Of a DNA stretch of 64,000 nucleotides, positions 8,429 through 18,089 are shown in pieces; within the stretch, counting starts at the first letter, position 1, and the number at the start of each line of letters is the position of its first letter. This DNA is from Halopiger aswanensis (GTDB taxonomy: Archaea > Halobacteriota > Halobacteria > Halobacteriales > Natrialbaceae): NCBI RefSeq assembly GCF_003610195.1, contig NZ_RAPO01000001.1, positions 1,401,277 through 1,465,276 on the forward strand. Reading direction: 5' to 3'. The notes under the pieces are model-generated. The model was given only the letters and a program-made list of their open reading frames with translations. It was not told the DNA's origin and searched no databases. The position numbers and the translations under genes are program-made.

Positions 8429-10348
8429 GTGAGTGCTGACACGGACGAAACGCCGTTCGACGCCTACCGCGAGGACGTCGAGCGACCGCTGACGAGGTTG
8501 TTCCGCGAGTACGCACCGGGCCGACTCGGCTACTTCACGACCGGGATGGTCGCGAACTTTCTCGCCCGCATGGCGAGTCTCGTGCCGCCGCTGGTGCTCG
8601 GGGCCGCCATCGACGCGATCTTCCTCGAGTCCGGGCCGTACGAGCTGCCGGTCGTCCCCAATACGTGGCTGCCCACCGGCGACCTGGCGCAGTTCTGGTT
8701 CTCCGTCGGCGCGATCATCGCCTCGTTCCTCGCGATGGCGGTCCTCACCTGGATCTACGGCGTCACCGCTAATCTGTTCGCCCACGACGTGATGCACACC
8801 GTCCGTGTCGATTCCTTCGAGAAGATGCAGCGCCTGGACATGGCCTTCTTCGACGAGAAACAGACCGGCGAGGTCATGGCCGTCCTCAACAACGACACGC
8901 AGAACTTAGAACGATTTCTGGATAACGCCCTGATGAACTCCGCGCGACTCCTCGTGATGGTCGGCGGCATCGCGGCCGTGCTCTTCTACCTGAACTGGCA
9001 ACTCGCCGTCGTCACGCTGTTCGCGATCCCCGCCATGGTCGCGTTTACGATCTGGTTCATGCGCGTCGTCGAACCGCGGTACGTCCGCCAGCGCTCCGCC
9101 GTGGGACGGCTCAACACCCGCCTCGAGAACGCCATCGCGGGGATGGGGCTGACCAAGGCCTCCTCGAGCGAGGGCTACGAGGTCGACCGGGTCCGGGACT
9201 CCTCGATGAACCTGTTCGAGCGGACGATGGACGTGCTCAAACTGAGCTACTTCTACCGGCCGGGGATGGAACTGCTCGCCGGCGTCGCCTTCGCCGCGAC
9301 CTTCTTCGTCGGCGGCTACTGGCTCACGACGGGGACCGCGCCGGGACCGTTCACCGGCACGCTGTCGGTCGGCGACTTCGTCATCTTCCTCACCCTCACC
9401 CAGCGGATCGTCGACCCGCTCGCGGAGGTCTCGAACATCGTCGACCAGTACGAGAACGCCAAGGCCTCGAGCGAGCGCATCTTCGGGCTGATGGACATCC
9501 CCGTCCACGTCGACGACCCGGAAGACCCCGCGGACATCGAACCGGTCGAGGGCCGGGTGGCGTACGAGAACGTCTCCTTTAGCTACGCAGATAGCGAGGT
9601 ACGGGCGACGAGCGACGACGAGAAAGCCTTCGAGGAGACGGTCATCGAGGACGTCTCCTTCGAGGCCGACCCCGGCGATACCGTCGCGCTGGTCGGCCCG
9701 ACCGGCGCCGGCAAGTCGACGGTCCTCAAACTGCTGCTCCGGCTGTACGACGTCCAGGAGGGCTCGGTGAAGCTCGACGGCCACGACGTCCGCGATATTG
9801 CGCTGTCGGACCTGCGGTCCGCGGTCGGCTACGTCAGCCAGGACACCTTCCTCTTCGACGGGACCATCGCGGACAACATCCGGTACGGTCAGTTCGACGC
9901 CTCGGACGAGGCGGTCCGAGAAGCCGCGAAGGCCGCGCAGGCCCACGAGTTCATCGCCGACCTCGAGGACGGCTACGACACCCGCGTCGGCGAGCGCGGC
10001 GTCAAACTCTCCGGCGGGCAGCGCCAGCGGATCGCGCTCGCGCGGACCGTCCTCGACGATCCCGAGGTGCTGATCTTGGACGAGGCGACGAGCGCGGTCG
10101 ACACGAAGACCGAACTGCTGATCCAGCGGTCGATCGATCGGCTCACCGAGGATCGGACGACGCTGGCGATCGCCCACCGCCTCTCGACGGTCAAGGACGC
10201 CGACACGATCCTCGTCATGGCAGACGGCGAGATCGTCGAACGGGGCACCCACGAGGAGTTACTCGAGCTGGACGGTCAGTACGCAACGTTGTGGCGCGCA
10301 CAGGCGGGCGACCGGGAGGCGGCCGCCGAGGCGCTCGTCGACGATTGA
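8429..10348 (+). CDS. ABC transporter, fused permease and ATPase (exporter type)
   Basis: 639 residues from a GTG start. Order: about 25 cytoplasmic residues, six membrane segments (about 35-330) with the exporter coupling region FFDEKQTGEVMAVLNND, then the nucleotide-binding domain with Walker A VGPTGAGKST (about 421-430), signature LSGGQRQRIALAR (about 527-539), Walker B VLILDEATS and the H-loop AIAHRLS. It should work as a homodimer exporting lipids, peptides or drugs. The nucleotide domain has a small acidic insertion near its start (SDDEKAFEE). No neighbouring gene hints at the substrate. Confidence 0.92.
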   Translation: MSADTDETPFDAYREDVERPLTRLFREYAPGRLGYFTTGMVANFLARMASLVPPLVLGAAIDAIFLESGPYELPVVPNTWLPTGDLAQFWFSVGAIIASFLAMAVLTWIYGVTANLFAHDVMHTVRVDSFEKMQRLDMAFFDEKQTGEVMAVLNNDTQNLERFLDNALMNSARLLVMVGGIAAVLFYLNWQLAVVTLFAIPAMVAFTIWFMRVVEPRYVRQRSAVGRLNTRLENAIAGMGLTKASSSEGYEVDRVRDSSMNLFERTMDVLKLSYFYRPGMELLAGVAFAATFFVGGYWLTTGTAPGPFTGTLSVGDFVIFLTLTQRIVDPLAEVSNIVDQYENAKASSERIFGLMDIPVHVDDPEDPADIEPVEGRVAYENVSFSYADSEVRATSDDEKAFEETVIEDVSFEADPGDTVALVGPTGAGKSTVLKLLLRLYDVQEGSVKLDGHDVRDIALSDLRSAVGYVSQDTFLFDGTIADNIRYGQFDASDEAVREAAKAAQAHEFIADLEDGYDTRVGERGVKLSGGQRQRIALARTVLDDPEVLILDEATSAVDTKTELLIQRSIDRLTEDRTTLAIAHRLSTVKDADTILVMADGEIVERGTHEELLELDGQYATLWRAQAGDREAAAEALVDD

Positions 10349-10472
10349 CGGGTGACGACTAACGAGTAGCGAACGGCGAGTAGCGAGCGACGAGGCTGGA
10401 CGGCCGTGCGAAACTCGAGTAAGGAAGCTACCGATCGCACAATCGAGCGACCGATACCGAATGGCCGAACAA

Positions 10473-10934
10473 TCAGGTATCGTCGACGTCGAGTTCGAAC
10501 TGTTCGTTTTCGCTGACGGCGTTGAGCACGACGCTGGTGTTCGAGGACTTGATGTCCGGATCGGTCAGCAGTTGCTTGATGTTGTCGTTCATCTCGTCCG
10601 TGTCCTGGAACTTGCCGATGGCGATCACGTCGTAGTCGCCCGTGACCTCGTAGACGCTGATCATCTGGCGGTGGTCCTTCAGCGTGTCCGTGATGTCGGG
10701 CAGGGCGTTCCCCTCGACCTGCAACTGGATGACGGCGGTGACGTCGTAGCCGAGCGCGTCGTAGTCGAGTCGGGGTGTGTAGCCTTCGATGACGCCGTCT
10801 TCCTCGAGATCGGAGAGGTGATTCGAGACGGTTGTGACGGAGACGTCCAGGTCCTCGGCGAGGCTCCGGAGGCTCGCGCGGCCGTCACCGAGGAGGGCAT
10901 TCACTAGTTTTGCATCGAGATTTTCGTAGGTCAT
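10473..10934 (-). CDS. lrp: Lrp/AsnC family transcriptional regulator
   Basis: 153 residues. N-terminal helix-turn-helix (about residues 5-55: [20 protein letters not shown]...[18 protein letters not shown]) and C-terminal RAM/ligand-binding domain ([25 protein letters not shown]). Divergent from glnA across a 126-base gap with a shared palindrome. An lrp next to glnA is a known haloarchaeal arrangement in which Lrp influences glutamine synthetase expression. The start at 10934 ([10 protein letters not shown]) is preferred over the one four codons upstream because homologues begin there and a TATA-like AAATTTC sits about 30 bases upstream. Confidence 0.9.
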   Translation of the reverse strand: MTYENLDAKLVNALLGDGRASLRSLAEDLDVSVTTVSNHLSDLEEDGVIEGYTPRLDYDALGYDVTAVIQLQVEGNALPDITDTLKDHRQMISVYEVTGDYDVIAIGKFQDTDEMNDNIKQLLTDPDIKSSNTSVVLNAVSENEQFELDVDDT

Positions 10935-10960
10935 CACATCAAACAACTCAGCCTAGCCTT

Positions 10961-10986
10961 TAGAAATTTACGAATATACAATTTCA
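10961..10986. promoter_or_regulatory. Shared lrp/glnA palindrome over both promoters
   Basis: GAAATT (10963-10968) and AATTTC (10980-10985) form an inverted repeat whose centres are 17 bases apart. It overlaps the TATA-like box for lrp on the minus strand and the AT-rich box ATATACA for glnA on the plus strand. The size suits a dimeric Lrp-type regulator. A second TATA-like GTTTTAGTAG near 11020-11029 could give glnA a nearly leaderless transcript. Confidence 0.45.
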
Positions 10987-11060
10987 GTGCGGTGAGGGGA
11001 TATTTGCTCGGAGCAGCAGGGTTTTAGTAGCGGAGATTCTTGAGAAGGACGACTGGAAAG

Positions 11061-12416
11061 ATGACAAGCGGAAACATCAGCGAGGCTGAACAAGCCGTAC
11101 TCGACGAGATCGAGGAGCAGGACGTAGACTTTCTCCGACTGCAGTTTACCGACATTCTGGGCACGGTCAAGAACGTCGCCGTGCCGGCCCGACAGGCCGA
11201 GAAGGCATTCACCGAGGGGATCTACTTCGACGGCTCCTCGATCGAGGGCTTCGTCCGCATTCAGGAATCGGACATGCGTCTGGTTCCCGATCCGGACACC
11301 TTCGCGGTTCTGCCGTGGCGCAACGACGAGGAAAGCGCCGCGGCCCGGATGATCTGTGACGTCTACGACACCTCGACGGACGAACCGTTCGAGGGCGACC
11401 CGCGACGCGTCCTCAAGAACGCCCTCGAGCGCGCCGAGGAGATGGGCTACACGGTCAACGCGGCGCCCGAACCGGAGTTCTTCCTCTTCGAGGAGGACGA
11501 GGAAGGCCGCGCGACCACTGAGACCAACGACGCCGGCGGCTACTTCGACGTCGCGCCCAAGGACCTCGCCTCGGACGTTCGCCGCGACATCATCTACGGC
11601 CTCGAGGAGATGGGCTTCGAGATCGAAGCGAGCCACCACGAAGTGGCGGAAGGACAGCACGAGATCAACTTCACCTACGACGACGCGCTCGCGACGGCCG
11701 ACAACGTCGCGACCTTCCGGACCGTCGTTCGCGCCATCGCGGCCCAGCACGACTACCACGCCACCTTCATGCCCAAACCGATCCCGCGGATCAACGGCTC
11801 GGGCATGCACACCCACCTCTCCCTGTTCACCGAGGACGGCGAGAACGCCTTCCACGACGAGGACGACGAGTTCAACCTCTCCGAGGAGGCCCACGCCTTC
11901 ACCGCCGGCATCCTCGAGCACGCGCCGGCGATCACGGCGGTCGCGAACCCCACCGTCAACAGCTACAAGCGCCTGGTTCCGGGCTACGAGGCGCCCGTGT
12001 ACGTCGCGTGGTCCGACCGCAACCGCTCGGCGCTGATCCGCAAGCCGGCCGCGCGCGTCCCCGCGGCCTCGCGCATCGAACTGCGCTCGCCGGACCCGTC
12101 GTGTAACCCCTACCTCGCGCTCGCAGTCATGATCCACGCCGGCCTGGACGGCATCGAGCAGGGCCTCGAGTGTCCCGACCCGGTTCGGGAGAACATCTAC
12201 GAGTTCGACGAGCAGAAGCGCGACGAGTACGGCATCGACACGCTGCCGTCGAACCTCGGCGACGCCGTCGACGCGCTCGAAGAGGACGAGGCGATCTACA
12301 ACGCGCTCGGCGAACACGTCGCGCCCAAGTTCGTCGAAGCCAAGCGCCAGGAGTTCGAGGAGTACCTCGTCGACGTCTCCGAGTGGGAACTCGACCGCTA
12401 CCTCGAGAAGTTCTGA
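11061..12416 (+). CDS. glnA: Glutamine synthetase type I
   Basis: 451 residues. Makes glutamine from glutamate, ammonia and ATP. Visible signatures: [10 protein letters not shown] near the N-terminus, the ATP/metal region [23 protein letters not shown], the [16 protein letters not shown] segment, [17 protein letters not shown] and the [10 protein letters not shown] / [16 protein letters not shown] region. No adenylylation-type Tyr motif like that of enterobacterial enzymes was recognised. Divergent from lrp, which probably regulates it. Start [10 protein letters not shown] chosen because it matches haloarchaeal homologues; seven extra upstream codons are in frame but unlikely. Confidence 0.96.
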   Translation: MTSGNISEAEQAVLDEIEEQDVDFLRLQFTDILGTVKNVAVPARQAEKAFTEGIYFDGSSIEGFVRIQESDMRLVPDPDTFAVLPWRNDEESAAARMICDVYDTSTDEPFEGDPRRVLKNALERAEEMGYTVNAAPEPEFFLFEEDEEGRATTETNDAGGYFDVAPKDLASDVRRDIIYGLEEMGFEIEASHHEVAEGQHEINFTYDDALATADNVATFRTVVRAIAAQHDYHATFMPKPIPRINGSGMHTHLSLFTEDGENAFHDEDDEFNLSEEAHAFTAGILEHAPAITAVANPTVNSYKRLVPGYEAPVYVAWSDRNRSALIRKPAARVPAASRIELRSPDPSCNPYLALAVMIHAGLDGIEQGLECPDPVRENIYEFDEQKRDEYGIDTLPSNLGDAVDALEEDEAIYNALGEHVAPKFVEAKRQEFEEYLVDVSEWELDRYLEKF

Positions 12417-12727
12417 CGCGTTCAGGCCGCGAGTCGCCGACTCGACGCTGACACCGCGACAACCACCCCCTGTCGGTTCCGGTCTCCGATTTTTGCATCG
12501 AATTCGATCGAGTTCGATCCGGTTCGATTCCGTTTACGCACGGATTACGGCGATCATCCACATTGCCACCGCAGCGGTAGCGCTGATCCCAGCAGCGGCG
12601 CTGTCGCCGACACGACCACGAGCTACCGGCGGCGAAGGAGGTAACGGACGGGCGAGTACGGTTGCCGAGAGGGCGAGAGAAGCGACGGATTCGGGACGGG
12701 AGAAACGCGGACGACTCGAGGCGGCCG
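12417..12727. other. Intergenic region between convergent glnA and the BrkB-like gene
   Basis: About 310 bases. It has a GATTTTT run near 12488-12494 that could end glnA transcription and several TTCGAT-type short repeats (12500-12530). On the minus strand a hydrophobic open frame (ending at 12534) has no acceptable start codon. No convincing gene was seen. Confidence 0.4.
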
Positions 12728-14161
12728 TTAGGACCGGCGCTCGCCGATCCAGTTCCGGAGCCGTCCCGGTACGCCGAGCAGGGACAGGCCCGCGCCGAGC
12801 AGCACCATCAGGACGTAGACGCCGAGCGTCGACGTCCAGACGACGAACATCGCGAGGATCGCCCAGGGGCCGGTGAGGAAGTAAAACGCCGCGATGGCCA
12901 TCGCCGTCCCGTACAGCAAGACGAGGTAGGGGCCCCAGCCGTGGGCGTGGCCGCGGCGGACGCGCCGCCGGACGTAGCGCTTGAGTTCGCTCTCGAGCGA
13001 CTCCTTCTCGACGGTGCGGCGCTCGACGTTGTCCTCGAAGTCCTCGACGCGGTCGCGCAGGCGCTCGATCTCCTCGCGAAGGGCTTCGGGGTCGTCGGCT
13101 CGGTCCCGCGTGCGAGCACTGTGCGGGCCTCGCCGTTCGGTTTCGGTTTCAGTCCCGGCCGTGCGCGTACCCGTAGCTGCGCTCGAGCGATCGCGGTCCG
13201 AGTCGAGGTCGCGGTCGCGGTCGCGGTCGCGAGTACGGGCCTCGTCGCTGTTAGTCCCGGTTTCGGTTCCGTTCCCGTCGCCCGCGGTCGCGTCCGCGTC
13301 CCCCTCGTCGGCACCCGTAGCGTCGTCAGTCATCGCTTCTGTCAGAATCTGTCGACGGCCGGGACTTTGTAGCTGCCGATCCACTTCACGGCCGGCGAGG
13401 ACGGCGTTACAGACCGCGCCGAACACGAGGATGATCGCGCCGAGGTACAGCCAGACGAGCACGAGAAAGACGGCCCCGAGGGCCCCGTAGACCACGTAAT
13501 CCGTCGCAACGGCGGCGTACAGCGAGAACGTCCGGCTCAGGACGAACCAGCCAACGGCGGCGATGACCGTCCCCGGCAGGGCCTCCCGAAGGTCCACGTC
13601 GGCGTCCGGAAAGACGACGTACAGCGGCAGGAACGCCGCGACCAGCCCCAACAGGACGAAGACCGGGCCGACGTAGCCGAGTCCGACCACCGGGGCGAAC
13701 CGAATCGCAACCTCGAGCGCGCCGACCAGCGCGAGTCCGAACGAGATCACGAGAAAGACGATCGTCGCGTCCCATATCGTATCGATGACCGACTTCTCGC
13801 CGACGGTGCCGTACACCTGCGAGAAGGCTCGATCGAGGCCCCGGAGAACGCGGCTCGAGCCCCAGAGCAGACCGAACGCGCCGACGACCGTCGCGCTCTG
13901 GCGGCCGGTCTCGTCGAGCACCGTCTCGGCGAGCAGCTCCCGCGCTGCCGGCGTCAGCACGTCGCTCGCGGCGACCGTGAGCCGTACCGCGAGCGCTTCC
14001 CCGCCCAGCGACGCGGCAATCCCGAGCGCGAGCAACAGGAGCGGGACGAGCGAGATGAAACCGTAGAAGGCGACGCCGGCCGCCAGCAGCGTCAACTGCT
14101 GGGTGCGAGCCAGTTCCGTCACCCGACGCGCGATATCGAGCCCTTCGCTGCGGTCGATCAC
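12728..14161 (-). CDS. YihY/BrkB family membrane protein with long C-terminal extension
   Basis: 477 residues from a GTG start. Residues about 1-285 are a standard YihY/BrkB domain: QQLTLLAAGVAFYGFISLVPL, LLWGSSRVLRGLDRAFSQVYG and a last segment ending VLAGREVDRQL, six membrane helices in all. Unusual is the extra C-terminal part of about 190 residues: an acidic, disordered linker containing a repeated Arg-Asp run coded by a CGGTCG-type hexamer, a probable coiled coil (about 370-410), then two more hydrophobic helices. The GTG at 14161 is chosen because a TATA-like ATTGCATACC lies 25-34 bases upstream; a longer ATG form (14311) would overlap basic, non-conserved sequence. Function of the family is poorly known (integrity of the envelope has been proposed). 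Confidence 0.8.
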   Translation of the reverse strand: MIDRSEGLDIARRVTELARTQQLTLLAAGVAFYGFISLVPLLLLALGIAASLGGEALAVRLTVAASDVLTPAARELLAETVLDETGRQSATVVGAFGLLWGSSRVLRGLDRAFSQVYGTVGEKSVIDTIWDATIVFLVISFGLALVGALEVAIRFAPVVGLGYVGPVFVLLGLVAAFLPLYVVFPDADVDLREALPGTVIAAVGWFVLSRTFSLYAAVATDYVVYGALGAVFLVLVWLYLGAIILVFGAVCNAVLAGREVDRQLQSPGRRQILTEAMTDDATGADEGDADATAGDGNGTETGTNSDEARTRDRDRDRDLDSDRDRSSAATGTRTAGTETETERRGPHSARTRDRADDPEALREEIERLRDRVEDFEDNVERRTVEKESLESELKRYVRRRVRRGHAHGWGPYLVLLYGTAMAIAAFYFLTGPWAILAMFVVWTSTLGVYVLMVLLGAGLSLLGVPGRLRNWIGERRS

Positions 14162-14325
14162 TAGCCGTCCTACGACGGGGACCGAGGTATGCAATCGTGT
14201 GGCATAGGCTTGCTCCCTAAAGGCTCCCGCGACCGACCGCGGCCGCGTTCGCTCGCGCGGTCCAACGACGGACCACCGCCGACGCCCGTCGAAACTGTTT
14301 TTCGCTGTCACGTCGACCGAAGCCC

Positions 14326-14529
14326 ATGGAGCAGCGACGCTGTCCCGACTGCGGCGTGACGATGGAACCGGTTCCGGTACGCGACGGCGAGAGCATGCGG
14401 CTCTCGATCGCGACCGGCGAACGCGAGGGACTGCTGGGAAAACTCGGCCTCAAGCAGCGGGCGAAACTGCAGGGCGTCTGTTGTCCGGAATGTCGACTCG
14501 TCCGCTTGTACGCCGGGGACGACGCGTAA
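14326..14529 (+). CDS. Small zinc-ribbon protein
   Basis: 67 residues with two zinc-binding knuckles: CPDCG at residues 6-10 and CCPECR near residue 52-57, separated by about 40 residues containing GLLGKLGLKQRAKLQG. Acts probably as a small cytosolic zinc-finger protein, a type abundant in haloarchaea. It lies alone between two minus-strand genes. No function is known to me. Confidence 0.75.
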   Translation: MEQRRCPDCGVTMEPVPVRDGESMRLSIATGEREGLLGKLGLKQRAKLQGVCCPECRLVRLYAGDDA

Positions 14530-14580
14530 GTCCTCGAGTCGACAGGTCGGAAGGACGCGTCGTCACGGCAAGTGTCGACG

Positions 14581-15702
14581 TTACTCGAGACTGCCCTCGG
14601 TCGCCGCCCGGATCTCCCCGACGCTGGCGTCCGTCTTGAACGTCGTCCCGCCGTAGTGCGCTCTCGAGGCTTCGTATCCCGCTGCGCGCAGATCCGCGAG
14701 GAACTCGTCCATCGCGTTGGCGGGCAGCCCCCAGTTGCGACAGAGCTTGTGCTGGTCGTAGTGGGTCGGCTCGTCGAGTTCCGCCTCGAGCGTCTCGCAG
14801 AGTTCGCGTCCCTTCTCGGCGGTGCCGAAGGCGTCGGGAATCTCCTCGCGGACCGCGACGACGAACTCGCGGTCGCGGACGGGTCCGAGCCAGACCGGAC
14901 CGGCGGCGAGGATCCGGTCGCCCTCGCAGTGGGGACAGGTCTCGATCGGGTCGGCGATCAGCCCCGGGTCGGCCTCGCGGTACAGGCAGTCCTCGCAGTG
15001 GTAGAGGTAGCCTAACTCGTCGACCGCGGCGTCGGCCGACGTCGCCTTGTGCTCGAGCTCGAGGTAGGTCCGGACGTAGTGGCTCGTCGCGTGGGTCAGC
15101 AGCGGCTGCACGCCGACGTCGAACCGGGCTGCGCTGCGCGCGAGCGCGGAGACGAGTATCCGAACGCCCATCTCGGCGTGGTAGTCGGTGTTTTGCGGAA
15201 CCGCCGAGTAGGAGCGGACGCCGCTGTTGAAGTGCGCGCCGCACATGGGTGCGGTGTCGGTCGCGGTGACACAGACTAGATCCCGGCAGTTGGCGAAGGC
15301 AGCGTCGGCGAACGGCATCGGCGTCCCGTAGGGGTCGAGGTCGATCACGTCGAACACCTCGTCGTGCATGAGGGCGCTGACGTCGCGGTGTTCGACGGTC
15401 GCCCGTTCGGCGCAGTCGTTGCGCGCGAGGTTCTCGCGGGCGAGGTCGACGGCCTCCTCGTCGACGTCGCAGCAGGTGACGTCCCAGCCGTCGGCGGCCG
15501 CCCGAACGCCGCGGACGCCGCTTGCCGTCATCGCGTCGAGATACGTTTCGGCACGCTCCTCGCGCTCGCGATAGGCTCGCAGCGTTGCGATCGTCAGATC
15601 CCGGTTCAGCTCCTGGCGCGGATTGTAGAAGACCGACTCCTCGATACCCTCGGTCTGCTCGCCGGGGACCTCGAGCTCGATTCCGCCCTCGGTGACGCGC
15701 AT
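14581..15702 (-). CDS. trm1: tRNA (guanine(26)-N(2))-dimethyltransferase
   Basis: 373 residues. Dimethylates G26 of tRNA using S-adenosylmethionine. N-terminal part begins with EGGIELEVP and [13 protein letters not shown], both Trm1 signatures; the SAM-binding region is [14 protein letters not shown], and [12 protein letters not shown] is the catalytic DPxG-like loop. The C-terminal half carries a four-cysteine zinc site (HCEDCLYRE ... ETCPHCEGD, about residues 235-265) and the helix region containing [12 protein letters not shown]. Length and motif order agree with archaeal Trm1. Stand-alone gene. Confidence 0.95.
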   Translation of the reverse strand: MRVTEGGIELEVPGEQTEGIEESVFYNPRQELNRDLTIATLRAYREREERAETYLDAMTASGVRGVRAAADGWDVTCCDVDEEAVDLARENLARNDCAERATVEHRDVSALMHDEVFDVIDLDPYGTPMPFADAAFANCRDLVCVTATDTAPMCGAHFNSGVRSYSAVPQNTDYHAEMGVRILVSALARSAARFDVGVQPLLTHATSHYVRTYLELEHKATSADAAVDELGYLYHCEDCLYREADPGLIADPIETCPHCEGDRILAAGPVWLGPVRDREFVVAVREEIPDAFGTAEKGRELCETLEAELDEPTHYDQHKLCRNWGLPANAMDEFLADLRAAGYEASRAHYGGTTFKTDASVGEIRAATEGSLE

Positions 15703-15786
15703 ACTCCCTCTGGACGGCGGCAGTCGAAAAACACCGTGGTATCGGTCGGGTCGTCTGAAGTCACACTCACTGCTCAGTTCGCGGGG

Positions 15787-16995
15787 TTACGCGTCCAAAT
15801 CCGCGTGCTCGGCCGCCGGCAGCGTCACCGAGAACGTCGACCCCTCGCCGGGGTCGGAGTCGACCCGAATCCTCCCGCCGTGACGGTCGACGATGCGCTC
15901 ACACAGCGCGAGTCCCAGGCCCGTCCCCTCGTACTCCTCGGGGCCGTGCAGACGCTGGAACACGTCGAAGATCCGATCCGCGTCGGCCGGATCGATGCCG
16001 ATTCCCGCGTCGGCGACCGAAATCGTCCAACTCGAGCCGTCAGCGTTCGGCTCGGCATCCACGCGGACCCGCGGCGGCTCGTCGCCGCAGTACTCGAGCG
16101 CGTTCGAGAGCAGGTTCTCGAACAGTTGGCGTAACTGGCTGGCGTCACCGTCGACGGTCGGCAGCGAGTCGATCTCGAGGACGGCGTCGCTCTCGGCGAT
16201 CCGTACTTCGAGGTCCTTTCGGGCATCGGCGAGCACGTCGTCGAGCGCGACGGGCTCGAACGGCTTGCCCTGCGAATCGATCCGCGAGTACGCGAGGAGG
16301 CCGTCGATCATCGCGCGCATCCGGTCGGCACCGTCGACCGCGTAGTCGATGAACTCGCGCCCGTCCGCGTCGAGATTGTCGCCGTACCGCTTCTCGATGA
16401 GCGTCAGGTAACTCGAGACCATCCGCAGGGGCTCCTGGAGGTCGTGACTCGCCGCGTAGGCGAACTGCTCCAGGCGCTCGTTCGAGTCCGCGAACTCCCG
16501 ATTGGCGACCTCGAGTCGCGCGATCGTCTCGTCGAGTTGCGCCGTGAGTTGCTCGAGGTCTCGATTCCGGCATTCGATCTCGTGTGCCCGCGTCTTCGCC
16601 AGCGCGTCGTTGCGCCCGACGCCGAAGCCCGCGGCGGCGCCGAAGGCCGAAAGGACGAGTGCGGCCCGAACCGGATCGCTCACGCTCTCGGCCGGCTCGA
16701 GTTGGTAGAGCGCGAGCATCGCCAGCAACAGCCCGCTCCCGCCGAGACACCAGGCCGCGATCGTCGGATAGTACGCGCCGCGAACGTCGGTCCTGGGTAA
16801 TCGATAGGCGCCGTACAGCAGGACCAATCCGGGAAGGCCGATGAACCCCGCGACGAGGACGACGTTCGACAGCGCCTTCCCTGCGGTCAGTTGGCCGACT
16901 GCCCAGCCGACCGCGAGCACGACGTACAGTGCCCCCACGGCTGCGATCGCCCCTCGTCCGCTACCAGCAGTTGGTGGTCGATACCAATCCCCCAT
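15787..16995 (-). CDS. Membrane-bound sensor histidine kinase
   Basis: 402 residues. About four hydrophobic segments (residues 17-125) form a short membrane anchor with no evident extracellular sensor domain; then a coiled coil (130-180), the phosphoacceptor box ASHDLQEPLRMVSSYL (His184) and the ATPase domain with ENLLSNALEYC, ADAGIGIDPADADRIF and GTGLGLALCERIV. It resembles the phytochrome/HisKA-type kinases common in haloarchaea, where the cognate response regulator is often unlinked; none is beside it here. Start MGDWYRPPT chosen over an ATG six codons earlier. Signal unknown. Confidence 0.88.
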   Translation of the reverse strand: MGDWYRPPTAGSGRGAIAAVGALYVVLAVGWAVGQLTAGKALSNVVLVAGFIGLPGLVLLYGAYRLPRTDVRGAYYPTIAAWCLGGSGLLLAMLALYQLEPAESVSDPVRAALVLSAFGAAAGFGVGRNDALAKTRAHEIECRNRDLEQLTAQLDETIARLEVANREFADSNERLEQFAYAASHDLQEPLRMVSSYLTLIEKRYGDNLDADGREFIDYAVDGADRMRAMIDGLLAYSRIDSQGKPFEPVALDDVLADARKDLEVRIAESDAVLEIDSLPTVDGDASQLRQLFENLLSNALEYCGDEPPRVRVDAEPNADGSSWTISVADAGIGIDPADADRIFDVFQRLHGPEEYEGTGLGLALCERIVDRHGGRIRVDSDPGEGSTFSVTLPAAEHADLDA

Positions 16996-17215
16996 GTGTA
17001 TACTCCGTGGCACGCCTATTTTCGCGTTCCGCTGCCCGTCGGATCACCCGAGTATCCGTCCAGTAGATGTGTCAGCTCGCGACGGGCGGCGAGTCAGCCC
17101 CGATCCGTCAACAGTCCGGATCACTCCGCAAAATCGCAATGCTGACGGCTGTCGGTCGGCCGCTCGCTCGAGCGACAACCAAACCGATTTTACAGTCGGG
17201 TGCACAGTCACGAAC

Positions 17216-17572
17216 GTGTCGGAAGCCAACCCCGTCGAGCGGTGGCAAGCGGATCTCGAGGAGGCAGGCGAGCTGACGCCGGATATCGTCGACCGGATTT
17301 CGCGCCTCCACGGCGACCGCGGGGTGCAGGCGGTCGAGGCAGTCGGCGAGAACCGCGTCAAGACCTACCGCGATTTTACCATCGTCGTCGGCTACGACGA
17401 CGAGTACATCGTCGAGGACGGGGGCTGTACCTGCAAGGACAGCGAGTACAATCTCGATCCGGACGACCCGACCGATCTCTGCTGGCACGTGATCGCGGTC
17501 GCGATCGCGCGCCGGATCGGCCACGTCGACTACCACGACATGTGGTACTCGGACGTACGCGAACTGATCTGA
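17216..17572 (+). CDS. SWIM zinc-finger protein
   Basis: 118 residues from a GTG start. The C-terminal half has the SWIM pattern CxC...CxH: Cys71, Cys73, then Cys89 and His91 (CTCK ... DLCWH), spaced by an acidic 15-residue loop. The N-terminal half is helical and charged (ADLEEAGELTPDIVDRIS). SWIM fingers bind DNA or protein partners; archaeal stand-alone versions are sometimes linked with Rad55/RadA-type recombination proteins, but no such gene is adjacent. A TATA-like GATTTTACAG about 27 bases before the GTG supports a leaderless start. Confidence 0.8.
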   Translation: MSEANPVERWQADLEEAGELTPDIVDRISRLHGDRGVQAVEAVGENRVKTYRDFTIVVGYDDEYIVEDGGCTCKDSEYNLDPDDPTDLCWHVIAVAIARRIGHVDYHDMWYSDVRELI

Positions 17573-17621
17573 GGACCGCGACACCGTTCGGATCAACGCC
17601 CACAATTACCCGTTACGGTCG

Positions 17622-18026
17622 TCACGGCGCTTCCGCCGTCGGCTCCGTCGACGGATCCGTCCGGAGTCGGAGGGCCCCGAATGCGATAAAACTGACACCC
17701 GCGACGAGTGTCGCGACGCCGAGAAGCGACGCTATGGAGACCAGACCGGAGACGACGAGGTACGACCCGATCGCGCCGTAGCCGACGCTTTGAATCTGCC
17801 ACCACTCGAGCGTCCGGCCGGCGACCGTCAGCCGCCGGGTTAGCCCGGCGACGACGAACGCGACGCTGCCGAACAGCAACAGTGCACCACCGGCGACGGT
17901 CACAGCCGCCGTCGGCGAGGCAGGTTCGTCGACGATCACTTCGAGACTCTCCGTGAACGACAGGGCGAACGTCGCGAGAAACAGGACGCCGAGGACGAGA
18001 CTGAGCCGTCGGTCGGACCAGGACAT
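17622..18026 (-). CDS. Four-helix membrane protein of unknown function
   Basis: 134 residues with four clear hydrophobic segments (about 8-25, 40-62, 78-96, 98-115) and a short acidic C-terminal tail. Begins MSWSDRRLSLVLGVLF. The layout resembles small haloarchaeal integral membrane proteins with no known function. It lies between the SWIM gene and orc1 on the same strand as orc1, with about 60 bases between, but nothing ties it to replication. Confidence 0.65.
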   Translation of the reverse strand: MSWSDRRLSLVLGVLFLATFALSFTESLEVIVDEPASPTAAVTVAGGALLLFGSVAFVVAGLTRRLTVAGRTLEWWQIQSVGYGAIGSYLVVSGLVSIASLLGVATLVAGVSFIAFGALRLRTDPSTEPTAEAP

Positions 18027-18089
18027 ACACCGACCAACAGCGAGTGGCGGAATAACTATAGCGGACCGAACACGTCGATCGGGAACGCC

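Noticed and set aside
12534..12727. Minus-strand hydrophobic peptide ending SATAAVAMWMIAVIRA in the glnA/BrkB gap.
   Set aside because: Looks protein-like at its end, but no usable start codon is found upstream in frame; left as a note only.
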